NCBI GenBank assembly: GCA_003259005.1
Contig: QLII01000001.1
Location: forward strand, 8,423,001-8,487,000
Reading direction: 5' to 3'
From: Spirosoma telluris
GTDB taxonomy: Bacteria > Bacteroidota > Bacteroidia > Cytophagales > Spirosomataceae
DNA length: 64,000 nucleotides
Shown here: positions 18,056-26,631 of the stretch, one piece after another
Position numbering within the stretch: the first letter of the stretch is position 1
How the letters are laid out: each line of letters begins with the position of its first letter
Made by a program: the position numbers and the translations under genes
The notes under the pieces: generated by a model
Database searches by the model: none
Seen by the model: only the letters and a program-made list of their open reading frames with translations
Told to the model about the DNA's origin: nothing

Positions 18056-18832
18056 ATGAACGTAGTCATTATTGAAGACGAAAACCTGACAGCCAAACGA
18101 CTCGAAAGTTTGCTTCATAAATACGATCCTGCCATTACTGTGTTGGCCAGGATTCCGTCGGTGGCCGAAGCCGTGACATGGTTTGATGAATCAGATCAAT
18201 CGGTTGACCTGATATTCATGGACATTCACCTCGAAGATGACCTGGGCTTCCGTATTTTCGAGCAAACACAACTGACCACGCCTGTTATTTTCACGACGGC
18301 CTACGACGAATACATGATTCAGGCCTTTAAGGTCAATAGTATCGACTATTTGCTAAAACCCATCAATTACGATGAGTTGGTCGCTGCTATCGAAAAATTC
18401 AAATCGCTGAAAAAACAGTATGGGCAGAACACGTCCTCTTCCCACGATATCGAAACGCTGCTCAATCTGATTGGTAAATCGAAACAGACCGATTATAAAG
18501 ACCGGTTTATGATTACCGTCGGTACGAAAATCCGGAGTATCGAAACCAACGATGTTGCTTATTTTTATCTGGAGGAAAAAGTCGTCTTTCTCGTCACCAA
18601 GGATGGTCTGAGCCTCCCCGTCGATTACAGTTTAGATAAGCTGACTCAGTTGCTGAATCCCCGTCAGTTCTTTCGAATTAGCCGCCAGTTCCTGGTTTCG
18701 TTAGCCGCCATTCAAACTATTCATACCTTCTCGGCAGGTAAACTCAAGCTAGACTTAGTCCCCAAATCCCGTCAGGAAGTCTTCGTTAGTGGCGACCGCA
18801 TGACGGAGTTTAAAGAGTGGCTGGGTAAGTAA
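18056..18832 (+). CDS. LytTR-family response regulator
   Basis: A 258-residue response regulator. The receiver domain (1-120) has the acidic pair in IIEDEN, the phosphoacceptor Asp56 in LIFMDIHLE, and TTAYDEYMIQAFKVNSIDYL before the LKPINY lysine. Residues 150-255 form the LytTR DNA-binding domain (IETNDVAYFYLEEKVVFLVT, FRISRQFLVSLAAIQTIHTF). It is paired with the kinase upstream. The last nine codons and the stop lie inside a 28-bp sequence that is repeated exactly at 20101-20128, on the far side of the ATPase gene, so something inserted here without damaging the C-terminus. Confidence 0.92.
   Translation: MNVVIIEDENLTAKRLESLLHKYDPAITVLARIPSVAEAVTWFDESDQSVDLIFMDIHLEDDLGFRIFEQTQLTTPVIFTTAYDEYMIQAFKVNSIDYLLKPINYDELVAAIEKFKSLKKQYGQNTSSSHDIETLLNLIGKSKQTDYKDRFMITVGTKIRSIETNDVAYFYLEEKVVFLVTKDGLSLPVDYSLDKLTQLLNPRQFFRISRQFLVSLAAIQTIHTFSAGKLKLDLVPKSRQEVFVSGDRMTEFKEWLGK
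18804..18831 (+). repeat. 28-bp direct repeat, left copy
   Basis: The exact 28-base word starting CGGAGTTTAAAGAGTGG covers the end of the LytTR gene up to the second base of its stop codon. The second copy is at 20101-20128. The bases on either side of the two copies differ. Confidence 0.95.
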
Positions 18833-18863
18833 GCTATGATTTTTGGCTTTATTCTACTTTCTG

Positions 18864-18906
18864 TAATACCGTAAATTTTAAATTTTATTTTAAATTTACG
18901 GTATTA
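18864..18906. repeat. Palindrome overlapping the ATPase start codon
   Basis: TAATACCGTAAATTT (18864-18878) and AAATTTACGGTATTA (18892-18906) are perfect 15-base arms around an AT-rich 13-base centre. The last A of the right arm is the A of the ATPase ATG. It may be an operator, an RNA hairpin masking the start, or an element end. Confidence 0.85.
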
Positions 18907-20093
18907 TGATTAGGCGATTCCTAGAAAAAGAACTTCTTGAACTGATTAGTGATAGACCTGCTGTAGCCCTTGTGGGCCCTCGGCAGGTTGGCAAAACTAC
19001 CTTAGTGCGTTCCCTCACCCCCCAATTGCCAGGAGAACCGATTTACCTTGATTTAGAGTCGAACCAGGATATAAACCGGTTACAGGAGCCGGAACTATAC
19101 CTCACGGATAGACAGGATAAGCTTGTCATTGTAGATGAAGTTCAACGAATGCCAGAATTATTCCCTTTGCTTCGTTCGCTTATTGACAGACACCGGGTCG
19201 CGGGTCGATTTGTGCTCCTGGGTTCGGCATCTCCACATCTCTTACAACAAAGTTCTGAGTCATTAGCCGGACGCATCGCCTATCTAGAACTACAACCATT
19301 GATTTGGCCTGAAGTACGTGGACAGGTAACTTACCAGCAGCATTGGCTTCGGGGAGGCTACCCTGATGTCTTACTGGCTCCCTCAGATCGTCTGGCAAAT
19401 CGACGTATGAACGATTTTATTCAAGCCTATGTAGAACGAGATTTGCCCGCTTTAGGTTTAGGTGCTTCTCCGGCGCGGGTTCGAACGTTATTATCTATGT
19501 TGGTAAGCGTTCATGCTAATCTATTAAATACCTCCGAGTTATCGCGTTCATTAGGCTTAAGTGTACCAACGGTTCAGAGCTATCTTGATTTTTTAGAGAA
19601 CGCCTTTCTAATCCGCAGACTGGCCCCCTATTTCGTTAATTTAACGAAGCGGCTGGTCAAAACACCTAAATTGTATCTGCGTGATAGCGGCATGTTTCAT
19701 ACTCTGGCGGCAATCGATAGTATAGATGTGTTGACAGGTAGTTTGTACATAGGTAGTTCCTGGGAAGGTTATGTCATTCAGCAGGTATTGGCCAGTCTAT
19801 CCTATGATACACAAGCTTATTTTTATCGAACAGCCGATGGCTCAGAGTTAGATCTTGTACTAGTGCGTGGTGGCGAACCGATAATAGGTATAGAAATTAA
19901 ATACACGAACGCGCCGAAGTTGAGCCGGGGTAACTACATTGCCAGTCGCGATTTAGGCGATATTCCTCTGCTGGTTATTACCCCCTCTGCAGAAGACTTT
20001 CGTTTGAGTGAGCAGGTCCAGATATGTAGTCTAAGTACAATCTGGCAGCATCTGATTCCATTTAAGGTAATAAGTAGCTGGTTAACTGAATAG
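18906..20093 (+). CDS. DUF4143 AAA-type ATPase with C-terminal PD-(D/E)XK-like nuclease motif
   Basis: A 395-residue protein. AAA_14 domain: Walker A GPRQVGKT at 24-31, Walker B LVIVDE at 73-78, and GSAS at 106-109. A winged-helix region lies near 200-235 (LNTSELSRSLGLSVPTVQSY). The DUF4143 part carries a nuclease-like signature: DGSELDLVLV (Glu314, Asp316) and IEIK (Glu330, Lys332). Such genes are very common in bacteria and archaea, patchy in distribution and of unknown function. This copy sits alone between two exact 28-bp repeats and starts on a palindrome, which fits a mobile or recently inserted gene. Confidence 0.88.
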   Translation: MIRRFLEKELLELISDRPAVALVGPRQVGKTTLVRSLTPQLPGEPIYLDLESNQDINRLQEPELYLTDRQDKLVIVDEVQRMPELFPLLRSLIDRHRVAGRFVLLGSASPHLLQQSSESLAGRIAYLELQPLIWPEVRGQVTYQQHWLRGGYPDVLLAPSDRLANRRMNDFIQAYVERDLPALGLGASPARVRTLLSMLVSVHANLLNTSELSRSLGLSVPTVQSYLDFLENAFLIRRLAPYFVNLTKRLVKTPKLYLRDSGMFHTLAAIDSIDVLTGSLYIGSSWEGYVIQQVLASLSYDTQAYFYRTADGSELDLVLVRGGEPIIGIEIKYTNAPKLSRGNYIASRDLGDIPLLVITPSAEDFRLSEQVQICSLSTIWQHLIPFKVISSWLTE

Positions 20094-20100
20094 CTGTTCT

Positions 20101-20128
20101 CGGAGTTTAAAGAGTGGCTGGGTAAGTA
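20101..20128 (+). repeat. 28-bp direct repeat, right copy
   Basis: An exact copy of 18804-18831, lying 7 bases after the ATPase stop codon. It does not belong to any reading frame here and is a remnant of the LytTR gene end. Confidence 0.95.
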
Positions 20129-20145
20129 GTTCGGTTTGGAAACCG

Positions 20146-20153
20146 TACCTTTG
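20146..20153 (+). promoter_or_regulatory. Putative -7 element for the pseudouridine synthase gene
   Basis: TACCTTTG matches TAnnTTTG and lies only 4 bases before the ATG at 20158, so the transcript would be leaderless or nearly so. No clear -33 is seen; the expected position falls at the end of the right 28-bp repeat, which raises the possibility that the insertion changed this promoter. Confidence 0.45.
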
Positions 20154-20157
20154 TCGA

Positions 20158-21081
20158 ATGGATAATACCGACAAGCCTCGCCGACAACGCGGCCAACGTA
20201 CCGATGTCAAATTAACCGTATCGGAACCCACCGAACTGATGGCGTTTTTGACTGCTCAATTGCCCCATAAGAATCGGAATAACATCAAGTCGCTGCTCAG
20301 CAACAAGCAAATTCTGATTGACGGGAAAGTTTATACGCAATTCAATCACCCCGTAAAGCCAGGTCAGATCGTAACCGTAGCGGCTAACCGCGCTCCTCAA
20401 ACGACCCAATATCGGGGGCTTACTATTCTATACGAAGACCCAAGTATTATTGTCATTAACAAACAGGCTGGGCTGCTCTCCATGGCTACCAACAAAGAGC
20501 GGGATCGCACGGCCTACGGTATTTTAAGCGATTACCTCAAGAAAGAGAACCCTAAGAACAAAATATTCATTATCCACCGGCTCGACCGCGAGACGTCGGG
20601 CGTGATGATGTTTGCCAAGAGTGAGAAGGTACAAAAGTTAATGCAGGAATCCTGGAATGCGACCACCAAAGAGCGAACCTATGTAGCACTGGTCGAAGGC
20701 GTGCCAGAGCCGCCAACGGGTACTGTAACCTCCTTTCTGAGGGAAAGTAAAGCCCTCATTGTCTATTCGAGCCAGAATCCCGATAATGGTCAACTGGCCA
20801 TTACGAATTACTCGGTAGTAAAGACTAACAACGATTACGCTTTGCTGGAACTGGAGCTGGAAACCGGCCGCAAAAACCAGATTCGGGTGCACATGCAGGA
20901 TATTGGTCATCCTATTGTTGGCGATGCTAAATATGGCGCTACAACGGACCCCATCGGACGCCTTGGCCTGCACGCCGAAGTGCTGGCGTTTGAGCACCCT
21001 ATTACGGGCGAGGCTATGCGTTTTGAAGCCTCGATACCAAAAACGTTTTTGGGTTTGATGAAGGAAAGGGCAGAGGAATAG
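20158..21081 (+). CDS. RluA/RluD-family pseudouridine synthase
   Basis: A 307-residue enzyme that converts uridine to pseudouridine in ribosomal or transfer RNA. A basic N-terminus is followed by an S4-type RNA-binding region (about 25-80, LPHKNRNNIKSLLSNKQILI). The catalytic domain has HRLDRETSG at 140-148, with Asp143 as the catalytic aspartate, and GRKNQIRVHMQDIGHPIVGD later. The length and domain order are usual for the RluA family, but which RNA site is modified cannot be told. It converges on the GT2 gene at 21132. Confidence 0.9.
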   Translation: MDNTDKPRRQRGQRTDVKLTVSEPTELMAFLTAQLPHKNRNNIKSLLSNKQILIDGKVYTQFNHPVKPGQIVTVAANRAPQTTQYRGLTILYEDPSIIVINKQAGLLSMATNKERDRTAYGILSDYLKKENPKNKIFIIHRLDRETSGVMMFAKSEKVQKLMQESWNATTKERTYVALVEGVPEPPTGTVTSFLRESKALIVYSSQNPDNGQLAITNYSVVKTNNDYALLELELETGRKNQIRVHMQDIGHPIVGDAKYGATTDPIGRLGLHAEVLAFEHPITGEAMRFEASIPKTFLGLMKERAEE

Positions 21082-21089
21082 TCTGACCA

Positions 21090-21126
21090 TAGTTAGTGAT
21101 TGTCAATTATGAACAATCACTAACTA
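21090..21126. terminator. Bidirectional terminator hairpin
   Basis: TAGTTAGTGATTGT (21090-21103) and ACAATCACTAACTA (21113-21126) pair perfectly over 14 bases with a 9-base loop. It lies between two convergent genes. T-runs are weak on both sides. Confidence 0.7.
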
Positions 21127-21131
21127 CGATT

Positions 21132-21815
21132 TTACTTCACAATTCGATACTTCAGTAATACCCAAATGGCTTCGATGCCATCCAGCCACGAAATCTTTTT
21201 GCCTTCAGCAATGGAGCGGGGATAATAACTTATGGGTAATTCCCTGATTCGGATGCCCCGTTTCGCTACTTTAGCTGTTACCTCCGGACAGAACTCAAAA
21301 CGGGTGCATTCGAGCGGAATAGAGCGCAGGAAATTGGCCTCAAATACTTTATAGCAGGTAGGCTCGTCTGTAAGCCGTTGGTTAAAGAGAATGTTGGTCA
21401 GCAAAGTAACTACCTGGCCACCTATGTAAAAGCTATAGTACGAATGCCGATTTTCAGGTTTCAGGAAACGAGACCCATAAACCACTTTTTCCTTGCCCTC
21501 AATGATGGGTTGTATCAGGGCCGGATAATCCTGAGGCTCATATTCTAAGTCGGCGTCCTGAACAATGGCAATATCGCCAGTCATATGCTGGATCGCCGTG
21601 CGAATAGCCGCTCCTTTTCCCTGGTTTTGTTCGTGAAAAATAACCTGAATGTTCGGTATTGATCGGTAAGAATTCAGGCGTTCACGTGTACCATCCGTAG
21701 AGCCATCGTCGACAATGATAATTTCTTTCGTTACTGGAACAGCCTGGACTTTCTCGAGTAGGGTATCAATATTGTTAATCTCGTTGTAAGCAGGAATAAG
21801 AACAGATAGCAGCAT
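21132..21815 (-). CDS. GT2 family glycosyltransferase (polyprenyl-phosphate sugar synthase-like)
   Basis: A 227-residue cytoplasmic glycosyltransferase. It opens with LLSVLIPAYNEINNIDTLLE, has IIIVDDGSTDGT, and the metal-binding DxD motif in VQDADLEYEPQDYP. YGSRFL and DEPTCYKVF follow, as in dolichyl-phosphate mannose or glucose synthases that lack membrane anchors. ATG 21815 is chosen because the longer frame overlaps the upstream gene, which ends at 21844. The upstream gene encodes a membrane glycosyltransferase of the type that uses polyprenyl-phosphate sugars, so this enzyme may make its donor. Confidence 0.88.
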   Translation of the reverse strand: MLLSVLIPAYNEINNIDTLLEKVQAVPVTKEIIIVDDGSTDGTRERLNSYRSIPNIQVIFHEQNQGKGAAIRTAIQHMTGDIAIVQDADLEYEPQDYPALIQPIIEGKEKVVYGSRFLKPENRHSYYSFYIGGQVVTLLTNILFNQRLTDEPTCYKVFEANFLRSIPLECTRFEFCPEVTAKVAKRGIRIRELPISYYPRSIAEGKKISWLDGIEAIWVLLKYRIVK

Positions 21816-21843
21816 AAAGCAAATATAAGCGAAAACGATGGGT

Positions 21844-23306
21844 TTACTTTCTCCGCCAGTAGGGGAGCGGGAAGTGAGGGTCATTAACCTGAACAAAGTC
21901 CTTTTGCAGGCCCGCACGCAATTGTCGGATGGCGTGGACATTGACTGGTTTGTTCAGCGCAGTACTATCGTCAATTAAACTGGACCGATTACCGAAAATG
22001 ACAAGCTTCAGGCTCGTATCGGCTAAGGCCTGCCCGTAGGTATCGGGGTGTGACTCCAGGTAATGGGTTGTTTGCATTTCGGTAAAAATAAACGGCACGT
22101 TTGGCTCCCGATCCGATAGATAATATAAGGCCATGGCATTATCGAAGATCAGGACATGACCCATAGGCCCTGCTTTCTCCCGAATAAACGCTCCAGCGGG
22201 TTCTTCATCCCGATAGTCTTTTATGGTGATCAGGCGGTTGAGAGCAGCAGGGCGATAAAGTAACAAACTAATCAATAAAAGTGCACCAAGTCCACCACCA
22301 CTCAATACGATCAAGCGGTAAGAAACCTTCTGACGGCGAGCCTCGTAGTTGGTCAGCCACTGGTCGGTTATAAAGCCAAGGTGAAGAACAAAGAACACGG
22401 CAGCCTGAAAAAAGTAATGACTGGCCTGTGTTTTTAGCATGGTAACACAGGCAAAACAGGCTAATAATAAGGCTAGCCAGATCGCTGGTGTCTGCTGGTA
22501 GATAGTCCGGTAAGGCTGTTTCAGAACAACAATGAATGAGAGCACTAACAGGAGGAGTAGCCAACTCAGCTTGATTAAAAACTTGGTCAGAAACAGGGTG
22601 TGGGCCGGATAGCCGCCAAAGGGGTAAACATAGGTCCACTCCAGATGAGCCTCTAACCGATTGGTTGCATAAAAATAGCCTATCGACAGGAGCAAAGGGA
22701 TGGCAAAACCACCCAGTACCAACATACCCCGACCGACCATTGGCCAGAACGTTAGCCGTCCCGTAAGCCATAAAAGCAAAATAAAGGCACCAAATCCGAC
22801 CACATAAAAGGCGGCTACGCTTTTGAAGCACATGGCTATGCCGAGTAAAATACCCGCGCTAAGCCAGCGCCAGTTTTGTTTGCCACTATGGCTAACCGCC
22901 ACGGTGAATGCATTTAGACCAAAGATGGCGATCCAGCTTTCTGGCTCCAGGAAGTTCATTTCCATGAAAAAGCAACAGGCCGCTGTCAGCACTACGGTTA
23001 GTAAAGCCGCTCGTTCGCCAAATAGGCGCGCAGCCCGCCAGGAGGATACCAGCACCCCAGTAGCCAGTAAGGTAATCAAGACCGAAACACTAAGGTGATT
23101 ATAGCCCCCAGTAGATTCAGCAGTACGTTTGTAGAGGAGTAAAGCAGATAAGATTTCGACGGGATGAAGTCATACAGGTTATAGCCTTCGTTTAGTGTGC
23201 GGGCAATGATTAAGTATTCATATGCATCGTAGCCGTAACCAGAGTTATAGGCAAAAAGAAAAAAAATAGGGCAGAAAACAGCCAGAAATACTAAAAAACG
23301 CATCAT
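21844..23306 (-). CDS. GT39/PMT-like membrane glycosyltransferase (one-base frameshift)
   Basis: About 487 residues with some ten hydrophobic helices and a soluble C-terminal part. The N-terminus MMRFLVFLAVFCPIFFLFAY is followed by YGYDAYEYLIIARTLNEGYN, which resembles the first periplasmic loop of PMT-type enzymes. The frame breaks after NLLG; one more G (minus strand) in the five-base run at 23105-23109 gives NLLGGYNHLSVSVLITLLAT. It transfers sugar from a polyprenyl-phosphate donor to an unknown acceptor. The GT2 gene that may supply the donor follows after 28 bases. Confidence 0.78.
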
Positions 23307-23688
23307 AAAAACCGTTACCGCCTTAAATCAAGTTACGGATTAACCGACAAATGTACTGGTTTGCCAACAAGTCACCATGTTCTGGAAAACCTTTTTATTA
23401 ACCGTTCGCTCAGTTCTTAGGCCTTGTAGTAAGTGGTCCAATCAAGATTTTCGTGTCGATACCAGCACTGATTTGTCCGTTCAGTTGGGTAGCTACTCAT
23501 TTAAAGACAATTAGCTAAAAGTCAAAATAATAAACGTTTTTGACTTTTAGCGGTTCAGATAGGTAATCTATAGCCCTATTCTTCACAGGTCTATTTTTTG
23601 CATTCAACACCTAAAAACGGGCATTCCGCCAAATTGATTTTCTGGAGCAGGCAGGCTATTGCACCTTTGGATCATCAAATCTAATCGT
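23307..23688. other. Intergenic region with a perfect hairpin
   Basis: No gene is supported in this gap between divergent genes. GCTAAAAGTCAAAA (23514-23527) and TTTTGACTTTTAGC (23538-23551) pair perfectly over 14 bases with a 10-base loop. There is no T-run. It lies about 140 bases upstream of the receptor gene and may be an operator or an RNA hairpin. Confidence 0.55.
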
Positions 23689-26478
23689 ATGAAAACGCTA
23701 TTACTTTCTTTACTCATCGTTAGTGCAACTACCGGGTTTGCTCAGGTGTCAACAACAACGGCACCCGCGAGCACGCCACCAGCTAGTGCTACTGTTCCTG
23801 TTTCTCAGCCAGCAGTGCCGGACCCTTTCGAAAACAAGACTCCAGCCAGCACGGCTCCTGATACGTTCACGGCTCCTGCCGGTTCGACACCGAGCCGCAT
23901 TAATGCACCAACGGGTATACCGCCCCAATCGGCGTCTACGCCATCAGAAGCGGAGCCCATTGCCCGTGGAAATGGCAAAATTAGCGGGGTGCTGATGGAT
24001 TCAACGACGAACAAACCTGTTGAATTTGCTACCATTGCCTTATTGAACATCACTACGAATAAGCCCATTGACGGTACTACGGCCGATGCGAAGGGGCAGT
24101 TTACCATTGGCCGTATAGCACCTGGTAGATACCGGCTCCTCTATTCCTTCATTGGCTACAAAGACAAACGAAGCAGCATCATTACCGTTGATAAAGGCAG
24201 TGCCATAACCCTGGGTGCCGTTAAGATTTCTCCTGACGTTCGGACATTAAGCGAAGTGAACGTGGTTGGGCAAGCTGCCATGATCGAAGAAAAGGTGGAT
24301 CGGATGGTGTATAATGCCGACAAGGATCTCACGGCAAAAGGTGGCGATGCAGGGGATATTTTGCGTAAAGTACCCATGCTTTCAGTCGATCTGGACGGAA
24401 ATGTTAGCCTTCGTGGTAGTAGTAACGTTCGGGTATTGATCAATAACAAACCCTCTACCATTGTTGCCAGTAGTGTAGCCGATGCATTGAAGCAAATTCC
24501 GGCAGACATGATTAAGACCGTGGAGGTCATTACCTCACCATCGGCTAAATATGATGCAGAAGGTTCGGCTGGTATTATTAACATTGTGACGAAGAAAACG
24601 ACCCTTCAGGGCATGACGCTCGACATAAACGGGGCGCTGGCAACCGGGGCGCTAATCTTGGCGTGAATGGCAATTACCGCACCGGTAAAATGGGCTTTTC
24701 ACTTGGCGGATTTGGCCGGGCTGAATACAATGTGAAAGGCGCTTTTTTGAACGACCAGACCACCCGGTCCTACGATCTGGCAACCAATACCTACTCGGCA
24801 TCTACACGGACGCTGCAAACGGCTAATACACTGAATCAACGAATATTTGGGAATTATCAATTAGGCTGGGATTATGATATCGACAAGCGTACTTCGCTGA
24901 CGGCAAGCCTTCGTTACGGGGCTAGAAATGGCCTGAGTACTCAGAATAATCTGCTCACAACGATAACGTCGCCCAACAGTTACTTCCCCATTGTGAGTAA
25001 CCGGAATGTGGATACCAAAGATCTTTCGGGTACGGTAGATGCCAACGTGACCTATACTAAAATCTATAAACCTCAGCAGGAATTCAGTGTATTAGCTCTT
25101 TATAGCCGTAACAACCGGACGAATAGTTTTGTCGCTGACATTTTGGGTGGTACCGATTTCCAGACGATCACCTCCCGTCAGAAAAACGACAACCCCAGCT
25201 ATAACCAGGAATCGACGCTTCAGGTCGACTATCAAACCCCGATCAAAAAGAATCAGCTTCTTGAGTTTGGTGGCAAGGGTATTTTCCGTCAGGTCAACAG
25301 CCAGTACCAGTACTATGTTGCCAATGGTTCCGACGCCCCGTATATAGTTGATAACACCCGCACGGGCAACGGCCTTGATTATAATCAGAATATTGCAGCT
25401 ACGTACCTGTCTTATACCCTTACCACCAAAAGTAAGTATACCCTTAAGGCGGGAGCGCGTTACGAATACACATTCATTAACGCTACGTTCAGCAATGAAT
25501 CGGCAGGGGTAATCCAACCATCCCGAACTATGGAAATCTGGTGCCCAGCATCAACATTTCTAAAAGCCTGAAAGGGGGTAAGATTATCAAATTGGCTTAC
25601 AACCGTCGTATTCAGCGCCCGGGCATTCAATTCCTGAACCCGAACGTAAATACCGCGAACCCTACAAATATTACCAGGGTAATGTGAATTTGTCGCCAGA
25701 ATTGACTGATAATATCGAATTTGGTACCAGTGCCAATATTAAAGGATTGTATCTAAACGCCACGGTATTTGCCCGTCGGACCAACAACGAAATCACGGCA
25801 GTCCGCGATGTGCAGCAATCACTGATTAATAATGTGTTGCAGCAGGTGATTAGCACGACCTATCTGAACGTAGGCCATCAGGACGCTTATGGACTGAACC
25901 TGTTCGGTAATGGAACCCTGTTTGGTAAATTGCAACTTGGTGGCGGGCTCGATATCTACCATGTGAACCTGACCAACAACAACGTAAATCCAATTTATTC
26001 GGCCTCAAATTCGGGCTGGGTTCTGGGTGGTCGGATTATGAGTAGTCTGTCGCTGAGCAATGGCTGGGGCTTCCAGCTCTTTGGAGGTGGCCGTGGCAAT
26101 CAGGTACAATTACAGGGACAGCAGAGCGCCATGTATTTCTATAGCCTTGGGATGCGGAAAGAGTTCAATAATAAAAAGGCCAGCTTAGGACTAGCTGCGG
26201 AGAATATCTTTAATCATCCGTTCACGCAGCATTCGGAGTTGTCCTCGCCTATTCTGACGCAAATGACGCAAACGAGTTATTATAACGCCGGTGTTCGATT
26301 AACATTTAGCTACAAGCTGGGCAAAATGAGCTTCGACGCGCCACAGAAACGTCGGAAGTCGGTTGAGAACGACGATATAAAAAGTGGTGATAACGGGGGC
26401 GACAACAATGGGCCTCAGCAGCAGCAGGCAGCACCTGCTTCGGGAGGCCGGACCGGTGGTGGTCGTGGTCGACCATAA
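23689..26478 (+). CDS. Outer-membrane beta-barrel receptor, TonB-type (three one-base frameshifts)
   Basis: About 930 residues. Signal peptide MKTLLLSLLIVSATTGFAQ (start 23689), then a Pro/Ala/Thr-rich linker to about residue 95, a carboxypeptidase-regulatory domain (GKISGVLMDSTTNKPVEFAT), and a plug with LRKVPMLSVDLDGNVSLRGS, VITSPSAKYDAEGSAGIINI. The barrel of the OMP_b-brl_3 type follows. Lesions at 24646-24649, 25518-25519 and 25674-25675 are each repaired by one G or C, giving ATGGANLGVNGNYRTG, QPIPNYGNLVPSIN and NITQGNVNLSPELT. After the last strand there is a 50-residue tail rich in Gln, Gly, Pro and Arg. The ligand is unknown; no SusD-like partner is next to it. Confidence 0.85.
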
Positions 26479-26495
26479 GGATTTCCCAGATTTTT

Positions 26496-26522
26496 AGGAC
26501 GTTGGCTCATAACCAACGTCCT
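26496..26522. terminator. Hairpin after the receptor gene
   Basis: AGGACGTTGG (26496-26505) pairs with CCAACGTCCT (26513-26522) across a 7-base loop. No strong T-run follows; it is the first of two hairpins before the next promoter. Confidence 0.55.
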
Positions 26523-26550
26523 GCTTCATTAGATTAGGTTGGTGATCAAT

Positions 26551-26583
26551 TCCTCCTGCTTTGCGGGAGGAGTTTCTTTTTAT
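26551..26583 (+). terminator. Rho-independent terminator
   Basis: TCCTCC (26551-26556) pairs with GGAGGA (26566-26571) and the tract TTTCTTTTTAT follows. It ends the receptor transcript ahead of the next promoter. Confidence 0.75.
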
Positions 26584-26598
26584 AATTCTCAATCTGTT

Positions 26599-26606
26599 TA
26601 CATTTG
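26599..26606 (+). promoter_or_regulatory. Putative -7 element for the second DUF4405 gene
   Basis: TACATTTG matches TAnnTTTG and lies 25 bases before the ATG at 26632. The -33 position falls in the terminator T-run and shows no TTG. Confidence 0.5.
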
Positions 26607-26631
26607 CCTGGTCACTCACTCTATAGCTCCT

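Larger units (their letters stand above)
18804..20128 (+). mobile_element. Candidate single-gene insertion carrying a DUF4143 ATPase
   Basis: Two exact 28-bp copies (18804-18831 and 20101-20128) bound about 1.27 kb that holds one gene, a DUF4143 ATPase, with a long palindrome on its start codon. Removing one copy and the interior would leave the LytTR gene intact, with the pseudouridine synthase gene starting 30 bases after the remaining repeat. The layout suggests a target-site duplication or an att-like site. No transposase or integrase is present, so movement, if any, would depend on the ATPase-nuclease itself or on recombination. The mechanism is inferred. Confidence 0.6.

Noticed and set aside
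18832-20100. DUF4143 gene as a toxin-antitoxin or defence gene
   Set aside because: There is no partner gene and no defence-type neighbour within the repeat-bounded unit.
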